A DNA stretch of 45,861 bases from DASZHJ01 sp035581425 (GTDB taxonomy: Bacteria > Pseudomonadota > Alphaproteobacteria > ATCC43930 > CGMCC-115725). A program made the position numbers and the translations under genes. The notes below the pieces were generated by a model. It made no database searches. It had not been told where the DNA came from and worked only from the letters and a program-made list of their open reading frames with translations. Positions 11,279 through 20,429 of this stretch are shown piece by piece. Numbering within the stretch: the stretch's first letter is position 1; each line of letters opens with the position of its first letter. The stretch is from positions 1 through 45,861 of the forward strand of contig DATJVP010000055.1 of NCBI GenBank assembly GCA_035581425.1, read 5' to 3'.

Positions 11279-13153
11279 CTAGGCGGGTCCCGCCAATCCC
11301 TTCTCCAGCAGCGTCGAGAGTCTCCGGGCGAAAGCGGCGGGGTCGGGGAGGGGCTCGCCTTCGAGGATGCGCGCCTGATCGAGGAGGACCCAGGCAACAT
11401 CCGCGATCATGGTGGCGGCGCCCTCTTTCCCGACCTGTCCCGCGAGGCCCGCGATCAGCGGGTGCTTGGGGTTGACCTCGAGGATGCGTTTGGCCATCTC
11501 GGTCTTGCGCTGGTGCTGGCGCAGCATGCGCTCGAAATGCATGTCGAGGTCGCCTTCGTCGGCGACGAGGCAGACCGCGCTGTCGGTGAGGCGCTCGGAA
11601 AGCCGAACGTCCTTCACCTCGGCGCCGAGCGTGAGCTTGATGAGAGCGACGAGGCTCGCCGATTTGGCGTCGGCCTTCTCGGCGGGCGCTGGTTTCTCGC
11701 CCTCCTCGGCGGGCGCGATCTTCGTGAGGTCTGCGCCGGCCCGGGTCGCCGACTTGAAGGGCTTCTCCTTGAAGAGGCCGACGGTGGGCACCCAGAAATC
11801 GTCGATCGGGTCCGTCAGAAGCAGCACCTCGACCCCGCGGGCGCGGAAGCCCTCGAGCTGTGGGCTCTTGCGCAGGAGCTCGAGGCTGTCGCCGGAGATC
11901 GTGTAGATCGCCTCCTGTCCGGCCTTCATCCGCCCGACGTATTCCTCGAGCGAGACCAATCCATCCCCGGCGGTCGAGCGGAAGCGCGCGAGGCCGAGGA
12001 GCGCCTCGCGCTCTCCCGGCTCCTCATAGAGCCCCTCCTTCAGCACCGCGCCGAAATTCTCCCAGAAGGTCGCGTAGTCCTCGGGTGACTCCTTCGCCTT
12101 CTTCTGGAGCTCGGTGAGGACGCGCTTTACCACCTGTCCGCGGATGCGCCGCAGCATCGGGTTCGACTGCAGCATCTCGCGGCTCACATTGAGCGGCAGG
12201 TCCTCGCTGTCTATGACCCCGCGCACGAAGCGGAGCCAGGACGGCAGCAGCTCCTGGCAATCGTCGGTGATGAAGACTCGGCGCACATAGAGCTTCACCC
12301 GGTGCTTGCGCAAGGGGTCGAAGAGATCGAAGGGCTTCGTCGAGGGAACGAAGAGTAGCCCCGCATACTCGATAGTTCCCTCGGCCTTCCAGTGGAGCGT
12401 CAGGGAGGGCTCATCCCCGGCATGGCCGACGTGGTGATAGAACTCGCGATACTGGTCCGCCGAAATTTCCGAGCGTGGCCGCATCCAGAGCGCGGAGGCC
12501 GCATTGAGCAACTCCTCCTTGCCCTCGGAGAGGAGCACGATCGGAAGCGCGATGTGATCGGAATACCGCTTCACGACGTCGCGCAGGCGCTCCGCCTCCG
12601 TGAACTCCCGCGCATCCTCGCGCAGCCGCAGCAGAATGGTGGTGCCGCGCGCGGCACGCTCCGCGGGCTCGATCGTGTACTCGCCCTTGCCGTCAGAGAC
12701 CCAGCGCCAGGCGGCATCCTCGCCCGCCTTGCGCGTGACGACCTCGACCTCCTCCGCGACCATGAAGGCGGAATAGAAGCCGACGCCGAATTGGCCGATA
12801 AGGGTGCGGTCTTTGCGCTCGTCGCCGGAGAGCTGCTGCAGGAATTGGGCGGTGCCGGAACGGGCGATGGTGCCGAGATTGTCGATGAGCTCATCTCGGC
12901 TCATCCCGATGCCGTTGTCCGCGACCTCGAGGGTGTGCCGCTCGGTGTCGGGCCTGAGCGTCACGCGGAAGGCCGCGTCCTCGCCCAGAAGCTTCGGCTC
13001 CGTCAGCGCGAGATAGCGCAGCCGGTCGCAGGCATCGGAGGCATTGGAGATCAGCTCACGCAGGAAGATCTCCTTCTGGCTGTAAAGCGAGTGCGCGACG
13101 ATGTCGAGGAGGCGGCTGACCTCCGCCTGAAAGCTCTTCTTCTCCGCTGGCAT
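11279..13153 (-). CDS. htpG: Molecular chaperone HtpG (Hsp90)
   Basis: A 624-residue cytosolic Hsp90. N-terminal GHKL ATPase motifs are intact: ELISNASDACDRLRY near residue 34, VADNGIGMSRDEL near residue 77 and IGQFGVGFYSAFMVA near residue 117. The middle domain contains the family RVFITDD and GVIDSEDLPLNVSRE segments, and the C-terminal dimerisation domain is complete. The length is normal. ATG at 13153 is the only sensible start. It lies 82 nt downstream of a lipoprotein gene on the same strand. A heat-shock promoter is expected, but I could not identify one convincingly. Confidence 0.97.
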   Translation of the reverse strand: MPAEKKSFQAEVSRLLDIVAHSLYSQKEIFLRELISNASDACDRLRYLALTEPKLLGEDAAFRVTLRPDTERHTLEVADNGIGMSRDELIDNLGTIARSGTAQFLQQLSGDERKDRTLIGQFGVGFYSAFMVAEEVEVVTRKAGEDAAWRWVSDGKGEYTIEPAERAARGTTILLRLREDAREFTEAERLRDVVKRYSDHIALPIVLLSEGKEELLNAASALWMRPRSEISADQYREFYHHVGHAGDEPSLTLHWKAEGTIEYAGLLFVPSTKPFDLFDPLRKHRVKLYVRRVFITDDCQELLPSWLRFVRGVIDSEDLPLNVSREMLQSNPMLRRIRGQVVKRVLTELQKKAKESPEDYATFWENFGAVLKEGLYEEPGEREALLGLARFRSTAGDGLVSLEEYVGRMKAGQEAIYTISGDSLELLRKSPQLEGFRARGVEVLLLTDPIDDFWVPTVGLFKEKPFKSATRAGADLTKIAPAEEGEKPAPAEKADAKSASLVALIKLTLGAEVKDVRLSERLTDSAVCLVADEGDLDMHFERMLRQHQRKTEMAKRILEVNPKHPLIAGLAGQVGKEGAATMIADVAWVLLDQARILEGEPLPDPAAFARRLSTLLEKGLAGPA

Positions 13154-13235
13154 GCCCTATCCGTCCGCTTGTTCCGGGATTTGCACCGCAGGAGATATGA
13201 GGGAGGGAGCGGAGCGGCGCAAGATGCCTGAGGGC

Positions 13236-13862
13236 TCAGGGCCCGGGGCTGATGACGTTGCAGTCCGGCGGTCCGCTGTCGTCGAAGCGGAGCTGCTGGG
13301 AGTGGGACATGACGTTGCTGAGGAAAGCCCGCTTGTCCTTGCAGAGGTTGAGCGCGCTCGCCCGGAGCTTATCCGGGTCCTGCTGGGCGGATTTGAGCGC
13401 CCGCTGGTAGAGCGTCCGGAGCGCGCTCTTGCGCGCCTCCGTGTTGGGACAGATTTCGATCCGGCGGCCGATGTCCTGGCGCGCGGTCTCGCCCAGCAGC
13501 GGCAGGCCGCAGGCGTCGAAGGCATAGGTCAGCATCACCCCCTCGTAGAAGGTCTGCGCCTCGTCCTCGCTGAGATCGTCGCGGTGAACGGGCGCAGGCG
13601 CCGGGGCCGAAGAGGCGCTCGGCGCGGGCGCAGGCTTGCTCGGCGAGGGGGGCTTGCCCGAGGTGGGCTTCGTGTCGCCAGGCGAGAAGCCCAGGAGCGT
13701 CTGCTGGCCGCTCCGTAGCGGAATGATCGGTGCGGACCCCGAACTCGATGCTGAGGCTTCCGGGGCAGGCTCGGTCAATGTTCCGGTATCGTCCTCAAAG
13801 ATATGGCAGGCGGCGAGAGACACCGCCAATACGGGGACGAGGACAATGCGCAGTGATGGCAT
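13236..13862 (-). CDS. Predicted lipoprotein with Pro/Ala/Ser-rich linker
   Basis: A 208-residue predicted lipoprotein. The signal sequence MPSLRIVLVPVLAVSLAAC ends in a lipobox with Cys19. A low-complexity Ser/Pro/Ala/Lys linker (about residues 30-95) probably spans the periplasm. The C-terminal domain (about 100-208) contains three cysteines in CGLPLL, EICPNT and NLCKDK plus one near the end, so disulfides are possible. No family was recognised. The start at 13862 is chosen for the signal peptide; 65 upstream codons in frame are ordinary leader. It is divergent from the SUV3-like helicase gene with a 133-nt gap. Confidence 0.75.
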   Translation of the reverse strand: MPSLRIVLVPVLAVSLAACHIFEDDTGTLTEPAPEASASSSGSAPIIPLRSGQQTLLGFSPGDTKPTSGKPPSPSKPAPAPSASSAPAPAPVHRDDLSEDEAQTFYEGVMLTYAFDACGLPLLGETARQDIGRRIEICPNTEARKSALRTLYQRALKSAQQDPDKLRASALNLCKDKRAFLSNVMSHSQQLRFDDSGPPDCNVISPGP

Positions 13863-13995
13863 CCGGGTGGGCTCCCGCGAGTCGGGGTTGCGATCATAGC
13901 GGGTCGCGGCCGAATTTCTTAGCGACTCCCTGGAGATCGGCGCTGCGGCACCGCTTGCCTTGCGTTTCGCTCCGGGAGTCCCGATTCTTACTCCT

Positions 13996-16473
13996 ATGGG
14001 TCCCCTGAGCTCCGTCCCGCGCCTTACCGCCGTCCTCGGTCCGACCAACACCGGCAAGACCCATTACGCGATCGAGCGCATGCTGGGCCACCAGTCCGGC
14101 ATGATCGGCTTCCCCCTGCGCCTGCTCGCCCGCGAGAACTACGATCGGGTGGTCAAGGTGAAGGGCCGGCGCGCGGTCGCGCTCATCACGGGAGAGGAGA
14201 AGATCCTCCCGCCCAATCCCAGCTATTTCGTCTGCACCGTCGAGTCCATGCCGCTGGACCGTCCCGTCGACTTCCTCGCGGTGGACGAGATCCAGCTCTG
14301 CGCCGACCCGGAGCGCGGGCACGTCTTCACCCAGCGTCTCCTCGATGCCCGCGGTCGGCACGAGACATTGATGCTGGGCTCCGACACGATCAAGCCGCTC
14401 CTGCGGCGCCTCGTGCCCGACGCCGAGGTGATGGGGCGGCCGCGCTTCTCGACGCTCCGCTACACCGGCGTCAAGAAGGTGACGCGCCTTCCGGCGAGAA
14501 GCGCGGTCGTGGCATTTGCCGTCGCCGACGTCTTCGCGCTCGCGGAGCTGATGCGCCGCCAGCGCGGCGGCGCCGCGGTCGTCATGGGGGCGCTCAGTCC
14601 CCGCGCGCGCAACGCCCAGGTCGAGCTTTTCCAGTCCGGCGAGGTCGACTATCTCGTCGCGACCGACGCGATCGGCATGGGCCTTAACATGGATCTCGAC
14701 CACGTCGCCTTCGCGCGGCTGGTCAAGTTCGATGGGACGCAGCCGCGACGCCTGACCGCGCCGGAGATCGCGCAGATTGCGGGCCGCGCCGGCCGACACA
14801 TGAGCGACGGCACCTTCGGGACGACCGCGGAGGAGGGAGCGATCGATCCCGAGATCGTCGAGGCCGTCGAGAATCACCGTTTCGACCCACTGACGCGGCT
14901 CTATTGGCGGAATGCGCGGCTCGATTTCCGCTCGCTCGATCTCCTGCTGCGCAGCCTGGAGGAGAAGCCGCGCCGCCAGGGCCTCGTACCTGCGCGCGAG
15001 GCGGACGACCACCGCGCGCTCCGCGCGCTTGCGCGCGTACCGGATGTCGCCGAGAGCGCGTGCAATCCCGGCGCCGTGCGCCTTCTCTGGGAGGTCTGCC
15101 AGATTCCGGACTTCCGCAAGGTCATGAGCGACGCGCATGCGCGGCTCCTCGCGCAGATCTACCGCCATCTCTCGAGCCCGACGGAGCGGCTGCCGACGGA
15201 TTGGGTGGCGGGGCACGTGGCGCGCCTCGACCGCACCGACGGCGACATCGACGCGTTGATGGCGCGCATTGCGCATGTCCGCACCTGGACCTTCATCTCG
15301 CACCGCGCGGATTGGCTCGCGGACGCGCCGCATTGGCAGGAGCGGGCGCGCACCATCGAGGACAGGCTCTCCGACGCGCTTCACGACCGCATTACACAGC
15401 GCTTCGTCGACCGCCGGGCGGCCTTCCTGGTGCGCCAACTCGCGGGCACGCAAGAGTTGCTTGCCTCCGTCAGCCGCAGCGGCGAGGTAAAGGTCGAGGG
15501 CCACTATGTCGGCATGCTCGAGGGCTTCCGCTTCCGGCCGGATACAGCGGCGAGCGATGAGGCCGCGCGCACACTGATGGCCGCCGCCAACCGCGTGCTG
15601 CGCACGGAGATCGCGGAGCGCGCGAAGGCGCTCGCCGCCGCCCCGGACGAGGAGTTCGACTTGACGCCGGAGGCGACAATCCTCTGGCGCGGCGGTTCCG
15701 TCGGGCGGCTCGTTGCGGGCGACCGCGTGCTGCTGCCCAGGATCGAGGTGCTGCCGGCGGAGTTTCTCGAGGGCGGCCATCGCGAGGCCGTGCGACGGCG
15801 CCTCGCGGATGTCGTGCGCGCGGCGGTGCGCGCGGGTCTCGGGCCGCTTTTCGAGCTCGAGGAAGCCCCGCTGGAGGGCGCGGCGCGCGGGCTCGCCTAT
15901 CAGCTCGCCGAAGCGCTTGGCGTCCTGCCGCGGACGAGCGCGGAGGCGCTTCTCGCCGCGCTCGACGGAAAGGCGCGCAAGGCGCTCGCCGCGCACGGCG
16001 TGCGGATCGGCACGGAGATGGTCTACCTCGCACCGATGCTGAGCGCGCGGGTCGCGGCGCGGGCGGGCTTGCTCTGGTCGGTCTACGAGGGCGCAGCGCT
16101 GCCGGTGCCATCGCTCCGGGGTCCCACGGTTCCGCGCGGCGAGACCGTTCCCGAGGCGCTCTACGCCGCCATGGGCTACCGCATCATGGGCAGTCGCGCG
16201 CTCCGCGCCGACCGCGTCGAGCGCCTGGCGATGGCCGCGCGTCGCCTCGCGCGGCGGGGACCCTTCGCGCCATTGCCCGAGCTCGCGCAGATCGCCGGCT
16301 GCCGCAAGGAGGAGCTACCGGGTGTGCTGGCCGCGCTCGGCTATCGCGCGGCGATGGATGAGACTGGCGTGAGCTTTCATGCCCGACGCCGTCCGGAGCA
16401 GCGCCGCAAGGAGCTTCCAACCCGCGCCGACGGGCCCTTTGCACTGCTGGGCGCGCTCCGCCGCGCCAATTGA
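13996..16473 (+). CDS. SUV3-like ATP-dependent RNA/DNA helicase
   Basis: An 825-residue superfamily 2 helicase related to mitochondrial SUV3. Motif I is GPTNTGKTH (residues 15-23), motif II is the SUV3-type DEIQ (97-100), and motif VI is QIAGRAGRH with IGMGLNMDLD preceding it. The roughly 500-residue C-terminal extension is alpha-helical and Arg/Ala rich. Mitochondrial SUV3 works with RNA-degrading enzymes; the bacterial relatives are not well characterised. ATG at 13996 is chosen because the helicase fold begins directly after it; an upstream TTG at 13960 is possible. The gene is followed 4 nt later by an S4-domain gene, so the two are translationally linked. Confidence 0.9.
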   Translation: MGPLSSVPRLTAVLGPTNTGKTHYAIERMLGHQSGMIGFPLRLLARENYDRVVKVKGRRAVALITGEEKILPPNPSYFVCTVESMPLDRPVDFLAVDEIQLCADPERGHVFTQRLLDARGRHETLMLGSDTIKPLLRRLVPDAEVMGRPRFSTLRYTGVKKVTRLPARSAVVAFAVADVFALAELMRRQRGGAAVVMGALSPRARNAQVELFQSGEVDYLVATDAIGMGLNMDLDHVAFARLVKFDGTQPRRLTAPEIAQIAGRAGRHMSDGTFGTTAEEGAIDPEIVEAVENHRFDPLTRLYWRNARLDFRSLDLLLRSLEEKPRRQGLVPAREADDHRALRALARVPDVAESACNPGAVRLLWEVCQIPDFRKVMSDAHARLLAQIYRHLSSPTERLPTDWVAGHVARLDRTDGDIDALMARIAHVRTWTFISHRADWLADAPHWQERARTIEDRLSDALHDRITQRFVDRRAAFLVRQLAGTQELLASVSRSGEVKVEGHYVGMLEGFRFRPDTAASDEAARTLMAAANRVLRTEIAERAKALAAAPDEEFDLTPEATILWRGGSVGRLVAGDRVLLPRIEVLPAEFLEGGHREAVRRRLADVVRAAVRAGLGPLFELEEAPLEGAARGLAYQLAEALGVLPRTSAEALLAALDGKARKALAAHGVRIGTEMVYLAPMLSARVAARAGLLWSVYEGAALPVPSLRGPTVPRGETVPEALYAAMGYRIMGSRALRADRVERLAMAARRLARRGPFAPLPELAQIAGCRKEELPGVLAALGYRAAMDETGVSFHARRRPEQRRKELPTRADGPFALLGALRRAN

Positions 16474-16477
16474 GCCG

Positions 16478-16837
16478 ATGGACCGAGCGCCGCACGCCTT
16501 CCAACGCCTCGATCGCTGGCTCTGGTGCGCGCGCTTCGTGAAGAGCCGCGCGCTCGCGGCGAAGCTTTGCGCCAGCGGCTGCGTCAGCATCGGCGAGGCG
16601 CCGGTGCGCAAGGCGCATCAGTCCCTCCGCGTCGGCGACCGGCTCGTGCTGCGGCTCGGCCGCTCCGAGCGCTATATCGAAGTGCTGTCGCTTGCCGAGC
16701 GCCGCGGCCCCGCGCGCGAGGCGCGCACCCTCTACGCCGAGGCCGAGCCGCCGCGCGTGATGGAGGCCGCGGAGAGGTGGGAGCCGCTGATCGACGACGA
16801 AGCCGAGGCTACCGAGCCCGGAAGGGCGCGCCGTTGA
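16478..16837 (+). CDS. S4 RNA-binding domain protein (Hsp15-like)
   Basis: A 119-residue basic protein with an S4 domain in its first about 60 residues: QRLDRWLWCARFVKSRALAAKL, then the family GCVSIGEAPVRKAHQSLRVGD. Relatives such as Hsp15 bind RNA or stalled ribosomal subunits. The start at 16478 is 4 nt after the helicase stop; an earlier in-frame start would overlap the helicase by about 95 nt and adds no domain. Helicase plus S4 suggests a shared RNA-metabolism role (inference). Confidence 0.9.
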   Translation: MDRAPHAFQRLDRWLWCARFVKSRALAAKLCASGCVSIGEAPVRKAHQSLRVGDRLVLRLGRSERYIEVLSLAERRGPAREARTLYAEAEPPRVMEAAERWEPLIDDEAEATEPGRARR

Positions 16838-16840
16838 CGA

Positions 16841-17533
16841 TCACGGACTCCCGCCGCTATCGATCTTGCCCGAGGCGGTAGGTACCGACGTCCTCGCCCG
16901 CGTCTGGCAAAGCCGCCAGGGGCCGATGTCGAAATGGAGGTGGTTGTAGTGGTAGCGGTCGCTGTCGGGGGTCAGCACGACGTTGAAGTAGTCGCAGGCG
17001 CGGCTCGCGATTGCGCGCAGGAAATCGCGTGTGGGTCCCGGCCGGTTCCATTCCTGCTCGATCTTGATGCGTTGGCCGTCGGCGGTGACGAAACCCGAGA
17101 CGTCGATCGCCCGTCCTGCTGCGTGCTCGCTCCAGCGTCCGGCTTGTCCGATCTCGCGCCGGCAGGAATAGGCGCCGAAATTGTCCATCCGCGCGATCGT
17201 GGTTCCCAGATGGCGCTCTGCCAGCGGCTCGACAGCTTCCGTGAAGAAGCGGTCGACGCGGTCCGCGAGCGCGCAGGTCATGATCGCAGGCTGGTTCCAC
17301 GGCACGCCCGCGCTCTCGACGCGCACGGGATCGACGACCGCGCAGGGGCCGGTACTCGCGGGGACGGAGGCGACTACGTAGCGGACGCCTTCTGCATGGA
17401 GGTCGGCGAGACATTGCTCGCCCGACGAGAGCGTCCGAGGCGGAGACGCCGAGCAGGCCGCGAGCGCCAGCACGAGCATGAAGACCGCCAGGACGCTGCC
17501 GGCGGAGGGCAAAGTTCTCGCGGAAGAGTCCAT
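16841..17533 (-). CDS. Extensin-like C-terminal domain lipoprotein
   Basis: A 230-residue envelope protein. The N-terminal helix GSVLAVFMLVLALAAC ends in a lipobox Cys. The rest is the extensin-like C-terminal domain (Pfam Extensin-like_C). It shows four or more cysteines, the SEHAAGRAIDVSGF motif (His and Asp as in D-Ala-D-Ala metallopeptidase-type folds) and a terminal YHYNHLHFDIG with conserved histidines. A role in peptidoglycan binding or trimming is inference. It ends 3 nt from the S4 gene, convergent, and is divergent from the SDR gene at 17596. Confidence 0.88.
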   Translation of the reverse strand: MDSSARTLPSAGSVLAVFMLVLALAACSASPPRTLSSGEQCLADLHAEGVRYVVASVPASTGPCAVVDPVRVESAGVPWNQPAIMTCALADRVDRFFTEAVEPLAERHLGTTIARMDNFGAYSCRREIGQAGRWSEHAAGRAIDVSGFVTADGQRIKIEQEWNRPGPTRDFLRAIASRACDYFNVVLTPDSDRYHYNHLHFDIGPWRLCQTRARTSVPTASGKIDSGGSP

Positions 17534-17595
17534 CGTGAAAATGCTTTCTGCCGCGAGTCTCGCGCGGCGCGACTCACGCGGTCAAGGCGGGGCGG

Positions 17596-18612
17596 GTGAG
17601 CGAGGCTGCCGCCCCACCGGTTCCGGATCCCGCCTCGCCCTTCAAAGGCACGAAAATCCTTATCACCGGCGGCTTCGGCCTCATCGGCTCGACGCTTGCT
17701 CATCGCCTCGTCGCGGCTGGCGCGCAGGTGCTCATCCTCGACAGTCTCGACCCCGACTCGGGGGCGAATCGCGCCAATCTCGAGGGCATAGAGGATCGGG
17801 TCGAGACCGTGATCGCGGATATCCGCGACGGCGATGCCGTGCGTCATTCGCTTGCGCGCGCGGCAGTGCTATTCAACCTCGCGGCTCAGAACAGCCATCT
17901 GGGCTCGATGGCTTCGCCGCTCGCCGACCTCGACGTCAACGCCCGCGCCCAGCTCGCGCTCCTCGAGAGCGTGCGCGCCGTCAATCCCGACCTGCGCATC
18001 GTCTATGCGAGCACCCGCCAGATCTATGGCCGGCCCGACCGGCTGCCCGTCGACGAGAGCCACCCGCTGCGGCCGGTCGACGTGAACGGCGTCGACAAGC
18101 TCGCGGGCGAGACGTTCCACCTGCTCTATCATCGCGTCTACGGCATCCGCGCGACGGCGCTCCGACTCACCAACACCTACGGGCCACGCATGCGCATCAA
18201 GGATGCGCGGCAGACCTTTATCGGCGTCTGGCTTCGCGCGGTGCTGGAGGGTAGGCCCTTCGAAGTCTGGGGTGGCGCGCAGCTCCGCGATTTCACCTAT
18301 GTCGAGGATGCCGCCGACGCTTTCCTCTTGGCCGCCGCCTGCCCCGCGACCGAGGGCGGCGTCTTCAATCTCGGCGGCGGCGGCGCGATCTCGCTCGAGG
18401 AGCTCGCGAAGATCGTCATCTCCGCCAATGGCGGCGGACGCTACGAGGTGAAGGAATTCCCGGAGGAGCGCAGACGCATCGACATCGGCGATTACTGGGC
18501 GGACGACACGCTCTTTCGCCGCACCGCCGGGTGGAAACCGCAGATCGAAATTCGTGAAGGCACGAAAAATTCTCTGGAATTCTTTCGGACACGGCTCGCC
18601 AAATATGTGTAG
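17596..18612 (+). CDS. NAD-dependent epimerase/dehydratase (extended SDR) with Asn in place of the catalytic Tyr
   Basis: A 338-residue nucleotide-sugar SDR enzyme. The Rossmann motif is TGGFGLIGS (24-32), with LAAQNSH near residue 98 and LRLTNTYGPRMR near residue 190. At the place of the usual YxxxK it has Asn165-Gly-Val-Asp-Lys169, so the catalytic Tyr is missing while Lys and the STRQIYG serine/threonine remain. I recall other family members with a similar VNGxxK motif, so this may be a natural subfamily rather than a mutation. The GTG at 17596 is the start. It lies 33 nt before a sugar aminotransferase and probably acts on the same nucleotide sugar. Confidence 0.85.
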   Translation: MSEAAAPPVPDPASPFKGTKILITGGFGLIGSTLAHRLVAAGAQVLILDSLDPDSGANRANLEGIEDRVETVIADIRDGDAVRHSLARAAVLFNLAAQNSHLGSMASPLADLDVNARAQLALLESVRAVNPDLRIVYASTRQIYGRPDRLPVDESHPLRPVDVNGVDKLAGETFHLLYHRVYGIRATALRLTNTYGPRMRIKDARQTFIGVWLRAVLEGRPFEVWGGAQLRDFTYVEDAADAFLLAAACPATEGGVFNLGGGGAISLEELAKIVISANGGGRYEVKEFPEERRRIDIGDYWADDTLFRRTAGWKPQIEIREGTKNSLEFFRTRLAKYV

Positions 18613-18645
18613 ATTCAACGAGCAGGCGCCGAATTCCGGAGTGCG

Positions 18646-19776
18646 ATGACCGATACGCCCATTCCCCAAGCCGATCCCCGCGCGGGGTTCTTGGCGCTGC
18701 GCTCGCGCATCGACATCGCGATGATCCATGTGATCGAGGGCGGGCACTACGTGCTCGGGCGCGAGGTGCTGGGCTTCGAGCAGGAATTCTCGGCCTTCGT
18801 CGGCGCGGGTCACGGCATCGGCGTTGCGAATGGCACCGATGCGCTCCTTCTCGCGCTCAAGGCGATCGAGGTCGGGCCGCAGGATTATGTCGCAACCGTC
18901 TCACACACGGCAGTGGCGACCGTAGCGGCGATCGAGCTCGCGGGCGCGAAGCCGCTACTGATCGACATCGATCCCGCGACGATGACGCTCGATCCGCAGG
19001 CGCTCGCGGCCGCGGTCGCGAGGCCGCCGGGCCGAATCGCCGCCGTCATCCCCGTCCATCTCTATGGCCAGCCCGCCGATCTCGGCGCGCTCGGTCCGCT
19101 CGCGGCACGGGCGGGCGCTGCGCTTATCGAGGACGCGGCGCAGGCGCATGGCGCGCTCTGGGGCACGCGCATGGTCGGCAGCGTCGGCCGCCTCGGCACA
19201 TTCAGCTTCTATCCAACCAAGAACCTGCCGGCTCTCGGCGACGGCGGCATGGTCGTCACCGGCGAGGAGACGCTCGCCGAGCGCGTGCGCGCGCTGCGGC
19301 AATATGGCTGGCGTCAGCGTTACGTGAGCGAGCTCACCGGAATCAATTCCCGTCTCGACGAGCTCCAGGCCGCAATCCTGCGGGTGCGCCTCACCATGCT
19401 CGAAGCAGAGAACCAGCGTCGGCGCGACATCGCCGCCGCCTACGACAGCGGCCTCGCGGGGCTCCCGGTCGCGCTGCCGGCGCGGCGCCCCAATTGCACG
19501 CATGTCTTCCATCAATATGTCCTGCGCAGCCGCAAGCGCGAGGCCCTCCAGCGCGCGCTCACCACGCGCGGCATCGGGACCAACATCCATTATCCCGTCC
19601 CCGTGCATTTGCAGCCCGCTTACAAGGGCCGCCTCGCGATCGGCCCTTCGGGCCTCGCCGAGACCGAGCGCGCTGCGGAAGAGGTTCTGAGCCTCCCGAT
19701 GTTCCCGCAGCTCGCCGAGGATCAGATCGGCCGCGTCATCGCGGGCGTCCACGGCGCCTGCGCGGAAACCGATTGA
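18646..19776 (+). CDS. DegT/DnrJ/EryC1/StrS sugar aminotransferase
   Basis: A 376-residue PLP-dependent nucleotide-sugar aminotransferase. The PLP lysine is Lys192 in FSFYPTKNLPALGDGG, preceded by IEDAAQAHGA (Asp163, Gln166). SHTAVATVAAIELAG near residue 86 and the GTNIHYPVPVHLQPAY segment resemble 3-keto-sugar transaminases of the FdtB/QdtB type, so a 3-amino sugar product is the best guess, with 4-amino as the alternative. The ATG at 18646 is preceded by GGAGTGCG. It forms an operon with the SDR gene. The product would feed the glycosyltransferases encoded on the opposite strand downstream. Confidence 0.92.
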   Translation: MTDTPIPQADPRAGFLALRSRIDIAMIHVIEGGHYVLGREVLGFEQEFSAFVGAGHGIGVANGTDALLLALKAIEVGPQDYVATVSHTAVATVAAIELAGAKPLLIDIDPATMTLDPQALAAAVARPPGRIAAVIPVHLYGQPADLGALGPLAARAGAALIEDAAQAHGALWGTRMVGSVGRLGTFSFYPTKNLPALGDGGMVVTGEETLAERVRALRQYGWRQRYVSELTGINSRLDELQAAILRVRLTMLEAENQRRRDIAAAYDSGLAGLPVALPARRPNCTHVFHQYVLRSRKREALQRALTTRGIGTNIHYPVPVHLQPAYKGRLAIGPSGLAETERAAEEVLSLPMFPQLAEDQIGRVIAGVHGACAETD

Positions 19777-19777
19777 G

Positions 19778-20419
19778 TCATCCGCTCCGCGGAACGGAGT
19801 AGTCCTCAGGGCGGGTCGCGACGAACTCCGGCAATGCCTCAAGCCGCTCGGAGAGGGCATCGAGGCGCGGATAGCGTGCCGGGGACCGCAGCTCGGGATC
19901 GGCGATGCTGAGCCAGCGGAGCATCGTGGCCGTGGTGATCTGCGCCTGATCGAGCGGAGCATCGGCGGACCAGGGCTCAGCCTCGAGTGCAGCGAGCGCG
20001 CCTGCCCCCTGGATCCGGCAGCGCTCGATCCACTCGGGCCAACGGTAGGCCGGCGGCCGGATCAGCCGCTCGTAGACGACGGCGCCGAGCTTGTCGATGG
20101 CGCCCGTCGCGAGCGCCAGCAGGCGAAGCGCCCGACGCCGCGCCGCGCCCGTCCGCGGAAGGAGGGCGCGCTCGGGCCCCACCGTCTCGTCCAGCCAATC
20201 CAGGATCGCCGCGGAATCGATCAGCACCTCGCCGCTCGGAAGCTTCAGCGAGGGGATGCGCCCGAGCGGATTGATCTTTCGCATCGCGTCGAAATCGCCG
20301 AAGACGGAGCGGGTGTCGTGCTCATAGGCGAAGCCGAGCGCACGCAGCGAGATCGCGACGCGCCGCACATAGGGGGAGTCGTATTGCCCGACGAGGACGA
20401 GTCCCGCTCCCGCCGCCAT
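19778..20419 (-). CDS. Glutathione S-transferase family protein
   Basis: A 213-residue cytosolic GST. The N-terminal thioredoxin fold has VGQYDSPYVRRVAISLRALG, with Ser/Tyr near residue 15 as likely glutathione contacts, then NPLGRIPSLKL with the cis-proline and the SAAILDWLDE glutathione-binding turn. The C-terminal helical domain runs to residue 213. The length is typical. It converges on the aminotransferase gene (1 nt apart) and lies 10 nt downstream of the SMR-type gene, so it may be cotranscribed with the glycan genes. Its substrate is unknown and a role in glycan synthesis is not implied. Confidence 0.88.
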   Translation of the reverse strand: MAAGAGLVLVGQYDSPYVRRVAISLRALGFAYEHDTRSVFGDFDAMRKINPLGRIPSLKLPSGEVLIDSAAILDWLDETVGPERALLPRTGAARRRALRLLALATGAIDKLGAVVYERLIRPPAYRWPEWIERCRIQGAGALAALEAEPWSADAPLDQAQITTATMLRWLSIADPELRSPARYPRLDALSERLEALPEFVATRPEDYSVPRSG

Positions 20420-20429
20420 GGGAAATCCT

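Noticed and set aside
13894..15996. 700-codon minus-strand frame opposite the helicase gene
   Set aside because: Low-complexity basic/acidic translation typical of antisense GC-rich frames; the plus strand has intact helicase motifs.
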